NCBI RefSeq assembly: GCF_000429465.1
Contig: NZ_AUBX01000014.1
Coordinates: forward strand, 62,001-126,000
From: Algoriphagus vanfongensis DSM 17529
GTDB taxonomy: Bacteria > Bacteroidota > Bacteroidia > Cytophagales > Cyclobacteriaceae
Reading direction: 5' to 3'
Length of the DNA stretch: 64,000 nt
Below are positions 1 through 9,700 of the stretch, piece after piece (the stretch's first letter is position 1; the number at the start of each line of letters is the position of its first letter). The translations under genes were made by a program, and so were the position numbers. Below the pieces are notes generated by a model. That model was not told where the DNA came from, searched no databases, and saw only the letters and a list, made by a program, of their open reading frames with translations.

Positions 1-82
1 TTTGCGAGATAAGCGATTCATGCCGGCTAAATTAGGAAAAGAAGGCTTATGTCAAATTAGCTTGAGAATGTTACTAGATTCT

Positions 83-112
83 TTTGTCAGCGGGCGGTTT
101 CTCTTATTTTTG
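83..112 (+). promoter_or_regulatory. Bacteroidota-type promoter of sucD
   Basis: TTTG at 83-86 and TATTTTTG at 105-112, spaced by 18 bases, match the Bacteroidota sigma consensus TTTG-N19-TAnnTTTG. Transcription would begin near 118-120. The -7 box covers the alternative GTG start at 112, so translation must begin downstream, at ATG 136. Confidence 0.6.
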
Positions 113-135
113 TGCCAAACTTTAAAATTCGACGC

Positions 136-1017
136 ATGAGTGTACTAGTCAATAAAAATTCCAAGGTAATCGTTCAAGGATTCACCGGATCTGAGGGCTC
201 TTTTCACGCACAGCAAATGATCGAGTACGGTACCAACGTAGTCGGTGGTGTCACTCCTGGCAAAGGAGGCTCTACACATTTGGAAAAGCCAGTTTTTAAT
301 TCTGTAGAAGAAGCCGTTCAGAAGACTGGTGCTGATACATCTATTATTTTCGTTCCGCCGGCATTTGCTGGAGATGCGATCATGGAAGCTGCTGACGCAG
401 GTATCAAAGTGATCATCGCTATTACCGAGGGTATCCCAGTTGCGGATATGATGAAAGCGAAGCCTTATATCAAAGAAAGAGGCGCTACGTTGATCGGACC
501 AAACTGTCCGGGAGTCATCACTCCAGGTGAAGCAAAAGTGGGTATCATGCCAGGCTTTGTTTTCAAGCAAGGTAGAATCGGTATCGTATCCAAGTCGGGA
601 ACTTTGACTTACGAAGCTGCAGACCAAGTTGCAAAAGCAGGTCTTGGTGTATCTACTGCAATCGGTATCGGTGGTGACCCTATCATCGGAACTTCTACCA
701 AACAAGCTGTAGAATTGCTAATGAATGATCCGGAAACAGACGCTATCGTCATGATCGGTGAAATCGGCGGTAACTACGAAGCAGAAGCTGCTAAATGGAT
801 CAAAGAAACTGGAAACAAGAAGCCTGTCGTAGGTTTCATCGCTGGACAGACAGCACCTCCAGGAAGAAGAATGGGTCACGCAGGTGCGATCATCGGCGGA
901 GCTGATGATACTGCAGCGGCTAAAATGAGAATCATGAGAGAAAATGGCATCCACGTAGTAGAATCTCCTGCTGAGATTGGCGCTACCATGGCAAAAGCTT
1001 TGGGCGTAGATGCTTAA
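136..1017 (+). CDS. sucD: Succinyl-CoA ligase (ADP/GDP-forming) alpha subunit
   Basis: The 293-residue product is the CoA-binding, phosphohistidine-carrying subunit of the TCA-cycle enzyme that converts succinyl-CoA to succinate with ATP or GTP formation. The N-terminal Rossmann-type CoA-binding domain contains [12 protein letters not shown] near residues 13-24. The phosphorylated histidine is H248 in [13 protein letters not shown], and [12 protein letters not shown] lies near 121-132. Length matches the family. I chose ATG 136 rather than the in-frame GTG at 112 because the GTG lies inside the promoter's -7 element. The beta subunit gene (sucC) is not adjacent. A hairpin terminator follows, so it is probably monocistronic. 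Confidence 0.97.
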   Translation: MSVLVNKNSKVIVQGFTGSEGSFHAQQMIEYGTNVVGGVTPGKGGSTHLEKPVFNSVEEAVQKTGADTSIIFVPPAFAGDAIMEAADAGIKVIIAITEGIPVADMMKAKPYIKERGATLIGPNCPGVITPGEAKVGIMPGFVFKQGRIGIVSKSGTLTYEAADQVAKAGLGVSTAIGIGGDPIIGTSTKQAVELLMNDPETDAIVMIGEIGGNYEAEAAKWIKETGNKKPVVGFIAGQTAPPGRRMGHAGAIIGGADDTAAAKMRIMRENGIHVVESPAEIGATMAKALGVDA

Positions 1018-1055
1018 ATAATTTGTCCGATGCCAGATGTTGGATGTCGGATGTT

Positions 1056-1092
1056 AAAAAACCGCTTCGATTGATTTCGGAGCGGTTTTTTT
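1056..1092 (+). terminator. Rho-independent terminator of sucD
   Basis: CCGCT (1062-1066) pairs with AGCGG (1081-1085), flanked by A5 and T7 runs that extend the stem. It lies 38 bases after the sucD stop. The preceding 1023-1052 stretch repeats the unit GATG(T/C)C-GATGTT and belongs to the micro-repeat class reported in the findings. Confidence 0.8.
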
Positions 1093-1127
1093 ATAATTTC
1101 TAACTTCAGAATTCTTATTTAAAAATT

Positions 1128-1135
1128 TACCTTTG
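1128..1135 (+). promoter_or_regulatory. -7 promoter element of the ABC-F gene
   Basis: TACCTTTG matches TAnnTTTG and lies 19 bases before the ATG at 1155. No convincing TTTG is seen at the -33 distance. Confidence 0.45.
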
Positions 1136-1154
1136 CCGCTTCAATTCCAATACT

Positions 1155-2786
1155 ATGATTTCAGTAGATAATGTAGCCGTCGTACATAGCGGTTCGACCC
1201 TTTTCAGCAATGTTTCCTTTGCCATCAATGAAACCGACAAGATCGCCTTGATGGGCAAAAATGGAGCAGGTAAATCTACACTACTCAAAATCATCGCAGG
1301 CCAGACCAAACCGAGTTCCGGGGCTGTTTCCGCTCCCAAGGACTTTGTAGTCGCCTATCTTCCTCAGCACCTCCTCACATCTGACGACTGTACTGTGGCC
1401 GAAGAAACTGCTAAAGCATTCGCTTCATACCTCAATATGAAATCCGAAATCGATCGGATCAACGAGGAATTAACGGTCAGAACAGACTATGAATCGGAGG
1501 AATACTACAAGCTAATAGAGCAAGTATCCGAACTCAGCGAGAAGTTCTATGCGATCGAAGAGGTCAATTATGAAGCTGAAGTGGAAAAAGTATTGCTAGG
1601 ATTGGGATTTGAAAGAGAAGACCTGACTCGCTCTACCTCTGAGTTTTCTGGGGGATGGAGAATGCGTATCGAATTGGCTAAAATCCTGCTTCAAAAACCG
1701 GATTTGATCCTGCTCGATGAGCCTACTAACCACCTCGACATCGAATCTATCCAGTGGCTGGAGGATTTCTTGATGAACAAAGCCAAAGCCGTCGTGGTAA
1801 TTTCTCACGATAGAGCTTTTGTGGACAATATCACGACACGGACCATCGAGGTGACCATGGGTCGTATCTACGACTACAAAGCCAAATACTCCCACTACCT
1901 CGAGTTGAGAAAAGAGCGCCGCGAGCAACAACAAAAACACTACGAAGAGCAGCAGCGATTTATCGCCGAAACGACCGAATTCATCGAGCGCTTCAAAGGC
2001 ACCTATTCCAAGACACTTCAAGTACAGTCTCGCGTAAAAATGCTGGAAAAGCTGGACATCGTAGAGGTAGATGAAGTCGACACTTCGGCTTTGAAACTCA
2101 GATTTCCACCATCTCCCCGATCTGGAAAATATCCGGTGATCGTGGACGAAATGAGCAAATCCTATGGAGATCATGTGGTTTTCAAAGATGCTTCCATGAC
2201 GATCGAGCAAGGGCAAAAAGTAGCTTTTGTCGGTAAAAATGGGGAAGGTAAGTCCACCATGATCAAAGCCATCATGGGAGAAATTGACTTTGAAGGAAAA
2301 TGCGAATTGGGCCACAATGCCATGATCGGCTATTTCGCCCAAAATCAAGCTTCTCTTTTGGACGAGAGCCTGACGATTTTTGAAACCATCGACCACATCG
2401 CCGTGGGCGAAGTCAGAACCAAAATCAAGGACATCTTGGGAGCCTTTATGTTCAAAGGAGACGATATCAACAAAAAAGTCAAAGTTCTCTCCGGTGGGGA
2501 AAAAACCAGATTGGCTATGATCAAACTCTTGCTAGAGCCAGTCAACTTGTTGATTCTCGATGAACCGACCAACCACTTGGACATGAAAACCAAGGACATC
2601 ATCAAAGATGCGCTGAAAGCATTTGATGGGACTTTGGTAGTCGTTTCTCACGACCGTGACTTCCTCGACGGATTGGTAACCAAAGTCTTTGAATTCGGCA
2701 ACAAACGAGTAAAAGAACACTTCGAGGACATCAATGGATTCTTGAGAAACAAGAAGATTGAGAACTTGAAAGAAGTGGAGAGGTAG
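1155..2786 (+). CDS. ABC-F family ATPase (ribosome-associated type)
   Basis: A 543-residue soluble protein with two ABC ATPase domains and no membrane segment, the layout of ABC-F proteins that act on the ribosome in translation or antibiotic protection. Domain 1 has Walker A GKNGAGKST (34-42), signature FSGGW (about 164) and Walker B LILLDEPTNHLD (about 185). A charged linker follows (about 240-300, rich in K, E, R and Q), as in the P-site tRNA interaction motif. Domain 2 has Walker A GKNGEGKST (about 361), LSGGE (about 445) and LLILDEPTNHLD (about 466). The subfamily cannot be fixed from sequence alone; a housekeeping translation factor is likelier than a resistance protein because it sits among core genes. 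Confidence 0.93.
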   Translation: MISVDNVAVVHSGSTLFSNVSFAINETDKIALMGKNGAGKSTLLKIIAGQTKPSSGAVSAPKDFVVAYLPQHLLTSDDCTVAEETAKAFASYLNMKSEIDRINEELTVRTDYESEEYYKLIEQVSELSEKFYAIEEVNYEAEVEKVLLGLGFEREDLTRSTSEFSGGWRMRIELAKILLQKPDLILLDEPTNHLDIESIQWLEDFLMNKAKAVVVISHDRAFVDNITTRTIEVTMGRIYDYKAKYSHYLELRKERREQQQKHYEEQQRFIAETTEFIERFKGTYSKTLQVQSRVKMLEKLDIVEVDEVDTSALKLRFPPSPRSGKYPVIVDEMSKSYGDHVVFKDASMTIEQGQKVAFVGKNGEGKSTMIKAIMGEIDFEGKCELGHNAMIGYFAQNQASLLDESLTIFETIDHIAVGEVRTKIKDILGAFMFKGDDINKKVKVLSGGEKTRLAMIKLLLEPVNLLILDEPTNHLDMKTKDIIKDALKAFDGTLVVVSHDRDFLDGLVTKVFEFGNKRVKEHFEDINGFLRNKKIENLKEVER

Positions 2787-2795
2787 TACTTTTTG

Positions 2796-2864
2796 TAAGT
2801 AGTAAATTTTGTAAGCGGTAAGTAGTGATCGTTACGACTCACTACTTACCGCTAACTACTTACA
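2796..2864. repeat. Intergenic palindrome between convergent genes (possible bidirectional terminator)
   Basis: A perfect 14-bp stem GCGGTAAGTAGTGA (2816-2829) pairs with its complement at 2840-2853 across a 10-base loop. It is nested inside GTAAGTAG (2796-2803) pairing with CTACTTAC (2857-2864). The arms are built from the repeated unit GTAAGTAG/GTAAGCGG. Its place between two converging genes suits a bidirectional terminator, though T-runs are weak. Confidence 0.7.
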
Positions 2865-2869
2865 TTTTA

Positions 2870-3619
2870 TTATTTCATCGGAGAGAATGGCAAAGTTTTT
2901 AGAAACTTTGCATCTACTTTTTCGACAATCTTTCCGTTTTCTTCAGAAGCATCCCGAGCCTTAATCCAGTCGGGATCTTTTCTGAAATTTTCAAAAGCAC
3001 GTTCAAAAGAAGCCTGATTGTCGTGTCCTAGAAAATAAACTAGTTTCGGCTGAGTCCCATCTTTTTCCACTGTCAAGAAGTAGAGGTAATTTTTCAACCC
3101 TTGCTTTTCAAACAAGTCTTGGGTGTGATTGCGAAACCTAGCCTGCAGGTCATTGATCTTTCCTTCGTAGCAATAATAGGTTCTCAGCTGGAAAATCCCG
3201 CTAGGTCTAGGGATAGCTCCATCATTAAGCCCCGGAGCCATTACCATGAAAGTTTCCTGAACTTCCCGAACAAGCCGCCCATCCTGAATGGACTCCTGAT
3301 AGACTTTTTGCCATTCCGGATCATTATTGAACGCCTGCCACATCCTATCCCGAGACTTCATATCCGGATAACCCAAAATATAGGTCAGTGTATTGTCAGA
3401 CTCATCGACAGGTAGCCAGTAAATGACATTTTCCATCCCCAGTCTCTCAAAAATCCCCATCGTATGATTTTGAAACCGCTGAATCAAGTCTGGCATTTTT
3501 CCTTCATTGGCGGTATAAACACGCATTTCAAAGTAATTGGACTTGATGTCGCGTAGCTGTTGAGAAAATGCACTTAGGCAAAAAGTCAGTAGCAAAAGGG
3601 ACAAAGCTATCCGTTTCAT
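2870..3619 (-). CDS. Exported NIPSNAP-family protein (two NIPSNAP domains)
   Basis: 249 residues with a signal peptide (hydrophobic LSLLLLTFCLSAF, cleavage after FSQ near residue 20). The mature part holds two ferredoxin-like NIPSNAP repeats. The first starts near YFEMRVYTANEGKMPDL and the second near IFQLRTYYCYEGKINDL; each contains a F.NHT.G/DLFE segment and a following tyrosine-rich strand. NIPSNAP proteins are a poorly understood family of dimeric alpha-beta barrels; no catalytic role can be assigned. It converges on the ABC-F gene across the 2796-2864 palindrome. Confidence 0.88.
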   Translation of the reverse strand: MKRIALSLLLLTFCLSAFSQQLRDIKSNYFEMRVYTANEGKMPDLIQRFQNHTMGIFERLGMENVIYWLPVDESDNTLTYILGYPDMKSRDRMWQAFNNDPEWQKVYQESIQDGRLVREVQETFMVMAPGLNDGAIPRPSGIFQLRTYYCYEGKINDLQARFRNHTQDLFEKQGLKNYLYFLTVEKDGTQPKLVYFLGHDNQASFERAFENFRKDPDWIKARDASEENGKIVEKVDAKFLKTLPFSPMK

Positions 3620-3686
3620 AGGTCGAATGAGTTTGATTTGACAAACTAATTTACCTGAAAAATCCGCATTGCTTCCCTTAGGTCAA

Positions 3687-3720
3687 AAAAATACCTGAGC
3701 GGTCAGGCACAGGTATTTTT
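3687..3720 (-). terminator. Terminator of the SDR-ispG-small membrane protein operon
   Basis: Perfect 11-bp stem AAAAATACCTG (3687-3697) with CAGGTATTTTT (3710-3720), 18 bases after the stop of the minus-strand gene ending at 3739. The minus strand has a T-run after the stem. Confidence 0.85.
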
Positions 3721-3738
3721 GGAAGGCATTTGTGGCTC

Positions 3739-3933
3739 TTAGATGAATCGCTTAACAATCCAAATGATCAATGCCAGCAGAAACACGATAATCGAAATCT
3801 TATTGATCCCATGCATCATCCGCAGATTAAGATTGGATTTGGTATTCGGATCCGGCTTTTGGAACACTCGGATGAAGTAGTTGCCCACCTCGCCCAGTTT
3901 GAAAAAGTCCTTTACTTTATTTTCTTCTGACAT
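3739..3933 (-). CDS. Small conserved membrane protein (DUF6728-like)
   Basis: 64 residues: a charged N-terminus MSEENKVKDFFKLGEVGNYF, then PDPN, and one C-terminal membrane segment (ISIIVFLLALIIWIV) ending in KRF. I believe it belongs to a Bacteroidota-only small family (DUF6728), recognised from general familiarity rather than a search. ATG 3933 is preferred over TTG 3954, which overlaps the ispG stop. It is the last gene of the ispG operon, 17 bases after ispG. Function unknown. Confidence 0.75.
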   Translation of the reverse strand: MSEENKVKDFFKLGEVGNYFIRVFQKPDPNTKSNLNLRMMHGINKISIIVFLLALIIWIVKRFI

Positions 3934-3950
3934 AATCTCAATTTTTAAGC

Positions 3951-5933
3951 TCAAATACTTTCAGGTTCGTTCCACATTCCATCTTCACGGATGATTTCGA
4001 TCAGTTCATCCACAGCTTTTTCCGAAGGAACGGAACGCTTCACCACTTCCTTGCCTTTGTAGAGCGTGATTTTTCCTTTCCCGGAACCTACATAACCATA
4101 GTCAGCATCTGCCATTTCACCGGGACCATTCACGATACAGCCCATGATTCCGATTTTCACACCTTTGAGGTGATCGGTTCTCTTTCGGATCATGGCAGTG
4201 GTTTCCTGCAGATCAAACAAAGTCCTTCCACAAGACGGACAGGAGATATATTCTGTCTTCGACATTCTAGTTCTTGCCGCCTGCAATACTCCAAATGATA
4301 CCGAATTATGCAATTTGATCTGATCGAGGATTTCCTCTCGGGTATGTGCCCCTTCTTTTTCTAAAGAAATCAAAATACCATCTCCCAAACCGTCGATAAG
4401 CAAACCACCGACATCGGTGGCTGCATAAAGCATAGTCATATCGGTAGTTTGATCTGGATAGCTGACTTTGAGCACCACAGGAGTAGTAAGTTCTTCCTGA
4501 ATCATCTTCACCATGGCTGCACGAACAGCCGGCATTCCATGCTTGTTGTTACTCTTTAAGATCAGTACCCAAGTTACTTTTCCTTTCAGGAAGGAAATCG
4601 CATCAGAAATCTCGGAATCAAAAATTTCAAGAAAATTCAGCTCAGCATGAAATAAGTCCGCACTCAGTGCCTCTTCCATTCTAAACAAAGGAAACTTATT
4701 GACCTGATCTGGAGCTTGCTTCCAAATGCCAAAATTTTGGATTTCCTTCATACCATTGGGTAGCATGAAAGGAATCGGTCGGTCACCAGTATAGACAAAG
4801 TCACTTCCAAGATCATTCATCTTCCACTTATCCAACTCCGGTAAATAAAAATGCCCTGTCGCCTTGATTTCCTTTTCGGTAATCCCCTCTACTCTGGAGA
4901 TATCAGTGATCACTCGCGGCACATTGTGATCTCCAAAATTATATACTTCGGCAGCCTGTCTTTTGCTATAGTCAAATGGATGAATCGGATATTCTGCCAA
5001 AGGTTCAATTGCAGTATGGCCTGCTCGATTGGTATAGCGATCTATTAGAGCCTGGGCCACTGGCGCCTCAAACTCCGGATCCTCCGTCAAAGATACCCGC
5101 ACCGTGTCTCCCAAACCATCTTCCAGCAAAGTACCTATCCCAACTGCAGATTTGATTCTTCCATCTTCGGCTTCTCCAGCTTCAGTCACACCCAAATGCA
5201 AAGGATAAGGCTTGAACCCACCTTCATCGAGCTTTTGAACCAATAAGCGATAAGCCTGCACCATCACCTGGGTATTGGAAGACTTCATAGAAATGACAAT
5301 GTCATGAAAGTTTTCACTTTCGCAAATTCTCAAAAACTCCAGCGCTGACTCTACCATCCCCAGTGGAGTATCACCGTAGCGGCTCATAATCCGATCCGAT
5401 AGTGAGCCATGGTTTGTGCCGATTCGCATCGCCGTCCCATTTTCTTTGCAGATTTTCACCAAAGGCAAAAAACGCTCTTGAATTCTCTCAAGCTCTTCTT
5501 GGTAGCTTTCATCGGTATACTCGATGACCTCAAATTTCTTTTTATCTGCATAGTTGCCAGGGTTGATCCTGACCTTTTCCACGATGCCAGCTGCTACTTC
5601 AGCAGCATTGGGAGTGAAGTGAATATCTGCTACTAGAGGAGTCTGATAGCCTCTTTTTCTCAATTCTGCCTTGATATTTCTAAGATTCTCGGCTTCTTTG
5701 ATACTGGGTGCCGTGATCCGGATCAGTTCGCATCCACTCTCAATCATGCGAATACACTGCTCTACAGAGCCTTGTGTATCCATCGTATCCACAGTAGTCA
5801 TAGACTGGACCACGATGGGATTGTCCCCACCGATGAGCACGTCTCCTACTCTGACCGGGATGGTCTTTCTTCTAGAATACTCTGTCAGACTGTTGCAGTA
5901 AAGCAAGTCTTTAACTTGGGTGATTGGCTCCAT
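3951..5933 (-). CDS. ispG: 4-hydroxy-3-methylbut-2-enyl diphosphate synthase, long form
   Basis: 660-residue IspG (GcpE) of the MEP isoprenoid pathway; it reductively opens MEcPP to HMBPP using a [4Fe-4S] cluster. The N-terminal TIM barrel has VQSMTTVDTMDT and the GTNHGSLSDRIMSRYGD segment. The C-terminal cluster domain has ligands in CPSCGRT (about residue 563) and GIMGCIVNGPGE (about 598). The bacterial short form is about 370 residues. This one has an extra central domain of roughly 250-280 residues, as in the large IspG of Bacteroidota, Chlamydiae and plants. It follows the SDR gene by 4 bases, so they are co-transcribed. Confidence 0.97.
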   Translation of the reverse strand: MEPITQVKDLLYCNSLTEYSRRKTIPVRVGDVLIGGDNPIVVQSMTTVDTMDTQGSVEQCIRMIESGCELIRITAPSIKEAENLRNIKAELRKRGYQTPLVADIHFTPNAAEVAAGIVEKVRINPGNYADKKKFEVIEYTDESYQEELERIQERFLPLVKICKENGTAMRIGTNHGSLSDRIMSRYGDTPLGMVESALEFLRICESENFHDIVISMKSSNTQVMVQAYRLLVQKLDEGGFKPYPLHLGVTEAGEAEDGRIKSAVGIGTLLEDGLGDTVRVSLTEDPEFEAPVAQALIDRYTNRAGHTAIEPLAEYPIHPFDYSKRQAAEVYNFGDHNVPRVITDISRVEGITEKEIKATGHFYLPELDKWKMNDLGSDFVYTGDRPIPFMLPNGMKEIQNFGIWKQAPDQVNKFPLFRMEEALSADLFHAELNFLEIFDSEISDAISFLKGKVTWVLILKSNNKHGMPAVRAAMVKMIQEELTTPVVLKVSYPDQTTDMTMLYAATDVGGLLIDGLGDGILISLEKEGAHTREEILDQIKLHNSVSFGVLQAARTRMSKTEYISCPSCGRTLFDLQETTAMIRKRTDHLKGVKIGIMGCIVNGPGEMADADYGYVGSGKGKITLYKGKEVVKRSVPSEKAVDELIEIIREDGMWNEPESI

Positions 5934-5937
5934 AATT

Positions 5938-6642
5938 TTAAATATCGCCTAATTGTGGACGAATTACTAGTTCTTCAACTACCGACTGGGGCGAAAGGTT
6001 ATAAGCCGCCCATACAGATTCTGCTACATCTTCTGATTTCATAAATCGCTCCACAGGAAGATCTACTCCTTCCCAACTAGCTGTATATGTCGCACCAGGC
6101 AAGATCGATGTGACTTTGACCTGCTCAGCTTTCAATTCCTCTCTCAGGCATTTGGTCATCCCCAGCATAGCCCACTTGCTGATCGCATAGCTCCCTCCAT
6201 TGGCATAGGCGGTAGTTCCTGCGATAGATCCCATGCTAAAAATATGTCCAGATTGTCTCTCCACCATTCCCGGTACCAATGCGCGAATCAGATGATAAGC
6301 AGAAAACAAATTAGTATGCATCATCAACTCAAAATTGCCAGCTGGCTCATCCAAGATGCTTCCGGGGAGAAATACGCCGGTATTGTTGACCAAGACATCA
6401 GGGACAGCAAATGCTTTCACTTCCTGCACAAACTTATCTACATCTGCTTTTTGAGATAGATCAGCGACTGTCGCCAGCACTCTTATCTCTGGATAAGTAG
6501 TCTCTAAATCAGAGCGTAGCTGCTTTAGGTCATTTTCATTTCTGGCACAAGTCGCAATATCAAATCCTTCTTGGGCAAACCGCTCAATGATAGCTTTCCC
6601 TATCCCCTTCGTTCCCCCCGTCACTACAATACTTTTGGGCAT
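5938..6642 (-). CDS. Short-chain dehydrogenase/reductase (3-ketoacyl-ACP reductase-like)
   Basis: 234 residues, classical SDR. The cofactor motif TGGTKGIG is at 8-15, NNTG near 86-89 (usually NNAG), the catalytic serine in FSMGSIAG, and YAISK supplies the catalytic Tyr and Lys. The dinucleotide preference is probably NADPH because of the basic CARNEND after beta-2. The substrate cannot be read from sequence; being first in an operon with ispG does not prove an isoprenoid role. A TAACTTTG -7 box lies upstream at 6687-6694. Confidence 0.9.
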   Translation of the reverse strand: MPKSIVVTGGTKGIGKAIIERFAQEGFDIATCARNENDLKQLRSDLETTYPEIRVLATVADLSQKADVDKFVQEVKAFAVPDVLVNNTGVFLPGSILDEPAGNFELMMHTNLFSAYHLIRALVPGMVERQSGHIFSMGSIAGTTAYANGGSYAISKWAMLGMTKCLREELKAEQVKVTSILPGATYTASWEGVDLPVERFMKSEDVAESVWAAYNLSPQSVVEELVIRPQLGDI

Positions 6643-6686
6643 ATTCTGTTGAATTATTAATAGTTAGTATGACAACTATCGGGTAG

Positions 6687-6694
6687 CAAAGTTA
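6687..6694 (-). promoter_or_regulatory. -7 promoter element of the SDR-ispG operon
   Basis: On the minus strand this reads TAACTTTG (TAnnTTTG), 45 bases before the SDR start codon. It lies just past the end of the upstream gene at 6705, which fits an operon beginning here. No clear TTTG at -33. Confidence 0.4.
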
Positions 6695-6704
6695 CATTTT
6701 TTTA

Positions 6705-9700
6705 TCAAAAGAGAGCGGTCACCTGCATTCTTCCCACATGAACTATCTGATCCAATCCCTGCGAATTTCTGCCCTCATAAATCATCGTAAGCTGAAGGCC
6801 GTCACCGATTTTTTGGAGCCAATTGAGTGTCCAGGTGATATTGGTACCGGGAGTCAAGGCTTGAAGCATTTCGTAGCCTACAGGGGAGTTGGTTTCTCCA
6901 TTGTAGTCGATTTCTATCCATTTCAGATTGGCATTAAGTGTGGTTTTGATTGCTTTAGCGAAGCGAAAATCTACCCCCATCTGATGAATCAATGCTTTCT
7001 CTGCATACTCCAAGTTTTGCTTGTTCACTTTGGAAGTAAAGGAATAGGTGCCCGTTCCACGTAGTTTTGGGCTCGGCTGCCAAGCCAATTCTGGCCCCAA
7101 ACTTTGCTGAAACACCTGATAATTTCGATTATCCAAATAATCAGACGCAGAGAATCTATTCCCCTGAGAAGTCAAAAGCCGAAAGGTCGTCTTGGTTGAA
7201 AAATTGAACCGGGAATTCAGTTTCCAGTCTTTTTGGATCAAATCCTCAAAGCCACCCGAGAGCAATTGCTTCCACTGCGAATCAAAATAAGACAAATCAA
7301 ACCCATAGGCAGCCGAAGCACGATTGAAGAAAAAGCTGGATCGAATCACCTGTCTCAATGACAATACTTCCTCCCTATAGATACCTCCTACGAATGGATT
7401 GATCCGATCTCCGAAATCGTCTGAAGTCACTTTCTTTTCGACGCTCAGACTGCTGGTGTTAGAAAACTTTTGTAGAAAGGTCTTCAACCCACCCGCTTCC
7501 TTCCAATCATCGGGAAACTTGGCCTGAAGTCTATAATTCAGCAATGTCGTATATGCTTGGATATAGGTATCTGTGGGTACAAAAATTTTGATGTATTGCT
7601 TCTCTTCCGGATTGATGGCAAGGTAAAATTCATTGAGCTGCTGCACTCCATCGCCATTGTCATCGCGCCAGGTGTGGGTACCATCTCCATTCGGAGCGGG
7701 AATAAATACAAACTCACGCTGCAGTTCCCGGCCATTCCCAAGTGCATAGCTTAGCTCATTTCGGATCAAATTAGTCCCCAATGAACCCAAGTAATCAACT
7801 TTGCCCATGACTGTCATTTCTGTAGGTAGCTCGCGATGGAGATATTCGAGTTCCCGGTAGGTAAATGTACTCGTCAGGGAGTGTTTACTCCATTGTTTGC
7901 CAAAGCTAAGATTGCTGGTGAAAGCCCTGGTATCATCCATCAATACTCCTTCATCAGGCGCTTTGTCCTCCCGCCAGGCTGCATCAGCCCTAAAATCAAA
8001 AGCCAGTGAATCGTTGTTTTGTATGTAAACCAAATGCTGGGCATAATTCATCGCCGTATTGATGACAGAATCACTTTCGGCAGACTTCACCACATTTCTA
8101 TCCAGCGAAAATTGATATCCGGGAACAAGTACTTTGGTTTTAAACGACAAATCCCCCAAATACCTCACCCAATCAGAAGAGGTGCTATCCTTGGTGTTAT
8201 TCATCCGAAAAAATTCATTTCTCAGGTAAAGTCGCTTCCCGAAACTCTGGTTCCAACTGGCTTCATGCTGTGCTCCATGTAGCTTTTGCTCTCTATTTCT
8301 CAAATAAATCAGGTACCCAAACGAATTGTCCGCATCCTTGTCCATACTAAACCCAGCACGAAAAAATCGCTCAGCAGCCGGCAGTTCCAAGTCCTCCTGA
8401 CTCACACCCCAATTCCTATCAAATTCAATAGTTCGGAAGCGATCAATAAAAGAAAAATTAGCAGAGTTATATTCAAACTCAGTCTGAGCCTGCAGCGTGT
8501 ACCCATCGAGCTTGTTCCAGGTTCTGTTTTGGGACTGCAACCCCACTTTCCATCCCAATCCCTGGTTGTCTTCGTCATCCAGTTCAGAAAAGAGATTTCG
8601 ATCTTGAGAAGAAAGAGCCAGCTCAGTGTAAAGCTTTTCAAAGTCTGTCAAAGCTACTCGGCTGCCGGCGGTCATCATTCTCTTGCTATCTGGAGCTGGT
8701 AGCTGAGTCAAAATCGAGTAATCCCCCTGAGGTCGGCCATTGATCCGCGGCACGTATTCATAGACTGTCCCATTGGAAAGCTGATTGAGGCGACGATAGT
8801 CTCCACTCCCAGCACCGACCTGAGAAAAAGACAGATCAAAATGAGCCGTTTCTGGATCGGTAGAATACCGATAGTAAGTGACAGCTTCTCCATCTCCATT
8901 TTCCTCCAGTACTTTTTCATAAAGAATCAGGTTTTTGTCAAAGGAGACTGAATCAATCCGTGGAATTCGAGCCTCATCCACTGCATCTCCCACACTGGCC
9001 AGCAAACTCAATTCTTGCTGATTGAAATCTGTAAAAAGCGGTCGGTTTCGATTGTCTTTTTCCTGATAATAATTCAAATAAAAATCCCATTTCCCGTTTG
9101 TTTGTTGGTGATTTGCACCGATGATAGATCGGGAATAGTTTCGCTCCGCATACTCAAAATCCACACGTACCCTAGAATATTGAGTTATCAGCACTTTGGG
9201 AGTAAAGGTAATTTCGGCCTGGTTGTAGTCGATGACATAGTCTGCATTGAATCCTCGCTGAAGCAGCTTTCCATCCAAATAAACTTTTTCAGAATTGGCC
9301 ATGATGATGACATAACGCTCGTTGCTCGGCCCCTGAATCCGATATGGTCCTAAGACTCCTTCCAATATCGGAACCTGAATGGAAGCAAACTTCCCTTTAG
9401 CAATGGATGCAAAAGCCTGAGTACTGGCCTCCCACTGGTTAGCTACCTGGTAGCGCGTGCTCAGCTGAAAGCCCTGGACATTTTTATAATATCTCAGAAA
9501 CTCACTTTCTCGCTGCTGTAACACCACATCTCCTGCAGCTAGATTGAAATCATCATTGTACAGCTCGATCAGCACATTGTCAAAATCCTGAATTTGCTGG
9601 GTATTCCCCTCAGGCTGAAAAGGGACATTTTGATCCGTAATACTCGCTCTGATTTTCAAATTTTCGGCAATATCTCCCTCCAGTTGTAGATTCAGTGCGG

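Noticed and set aside
112..135. GTG start eight codons upstream of sucD
   Set aside because: It overlaps the promoter's -7 box; the family N-terminus begins at ATG 136.
145..954. Minus-strand frames opposite sucD
   Set aside because: They mirror a strongly conserved coding sequence and have no recognisable domains.
1596..2720. Minus-strand frames opposite the ABC-F gene
   Set aside because: Shadows of a conserved coding frame; composition matches reverse-strand readings (Phe/His-rich).
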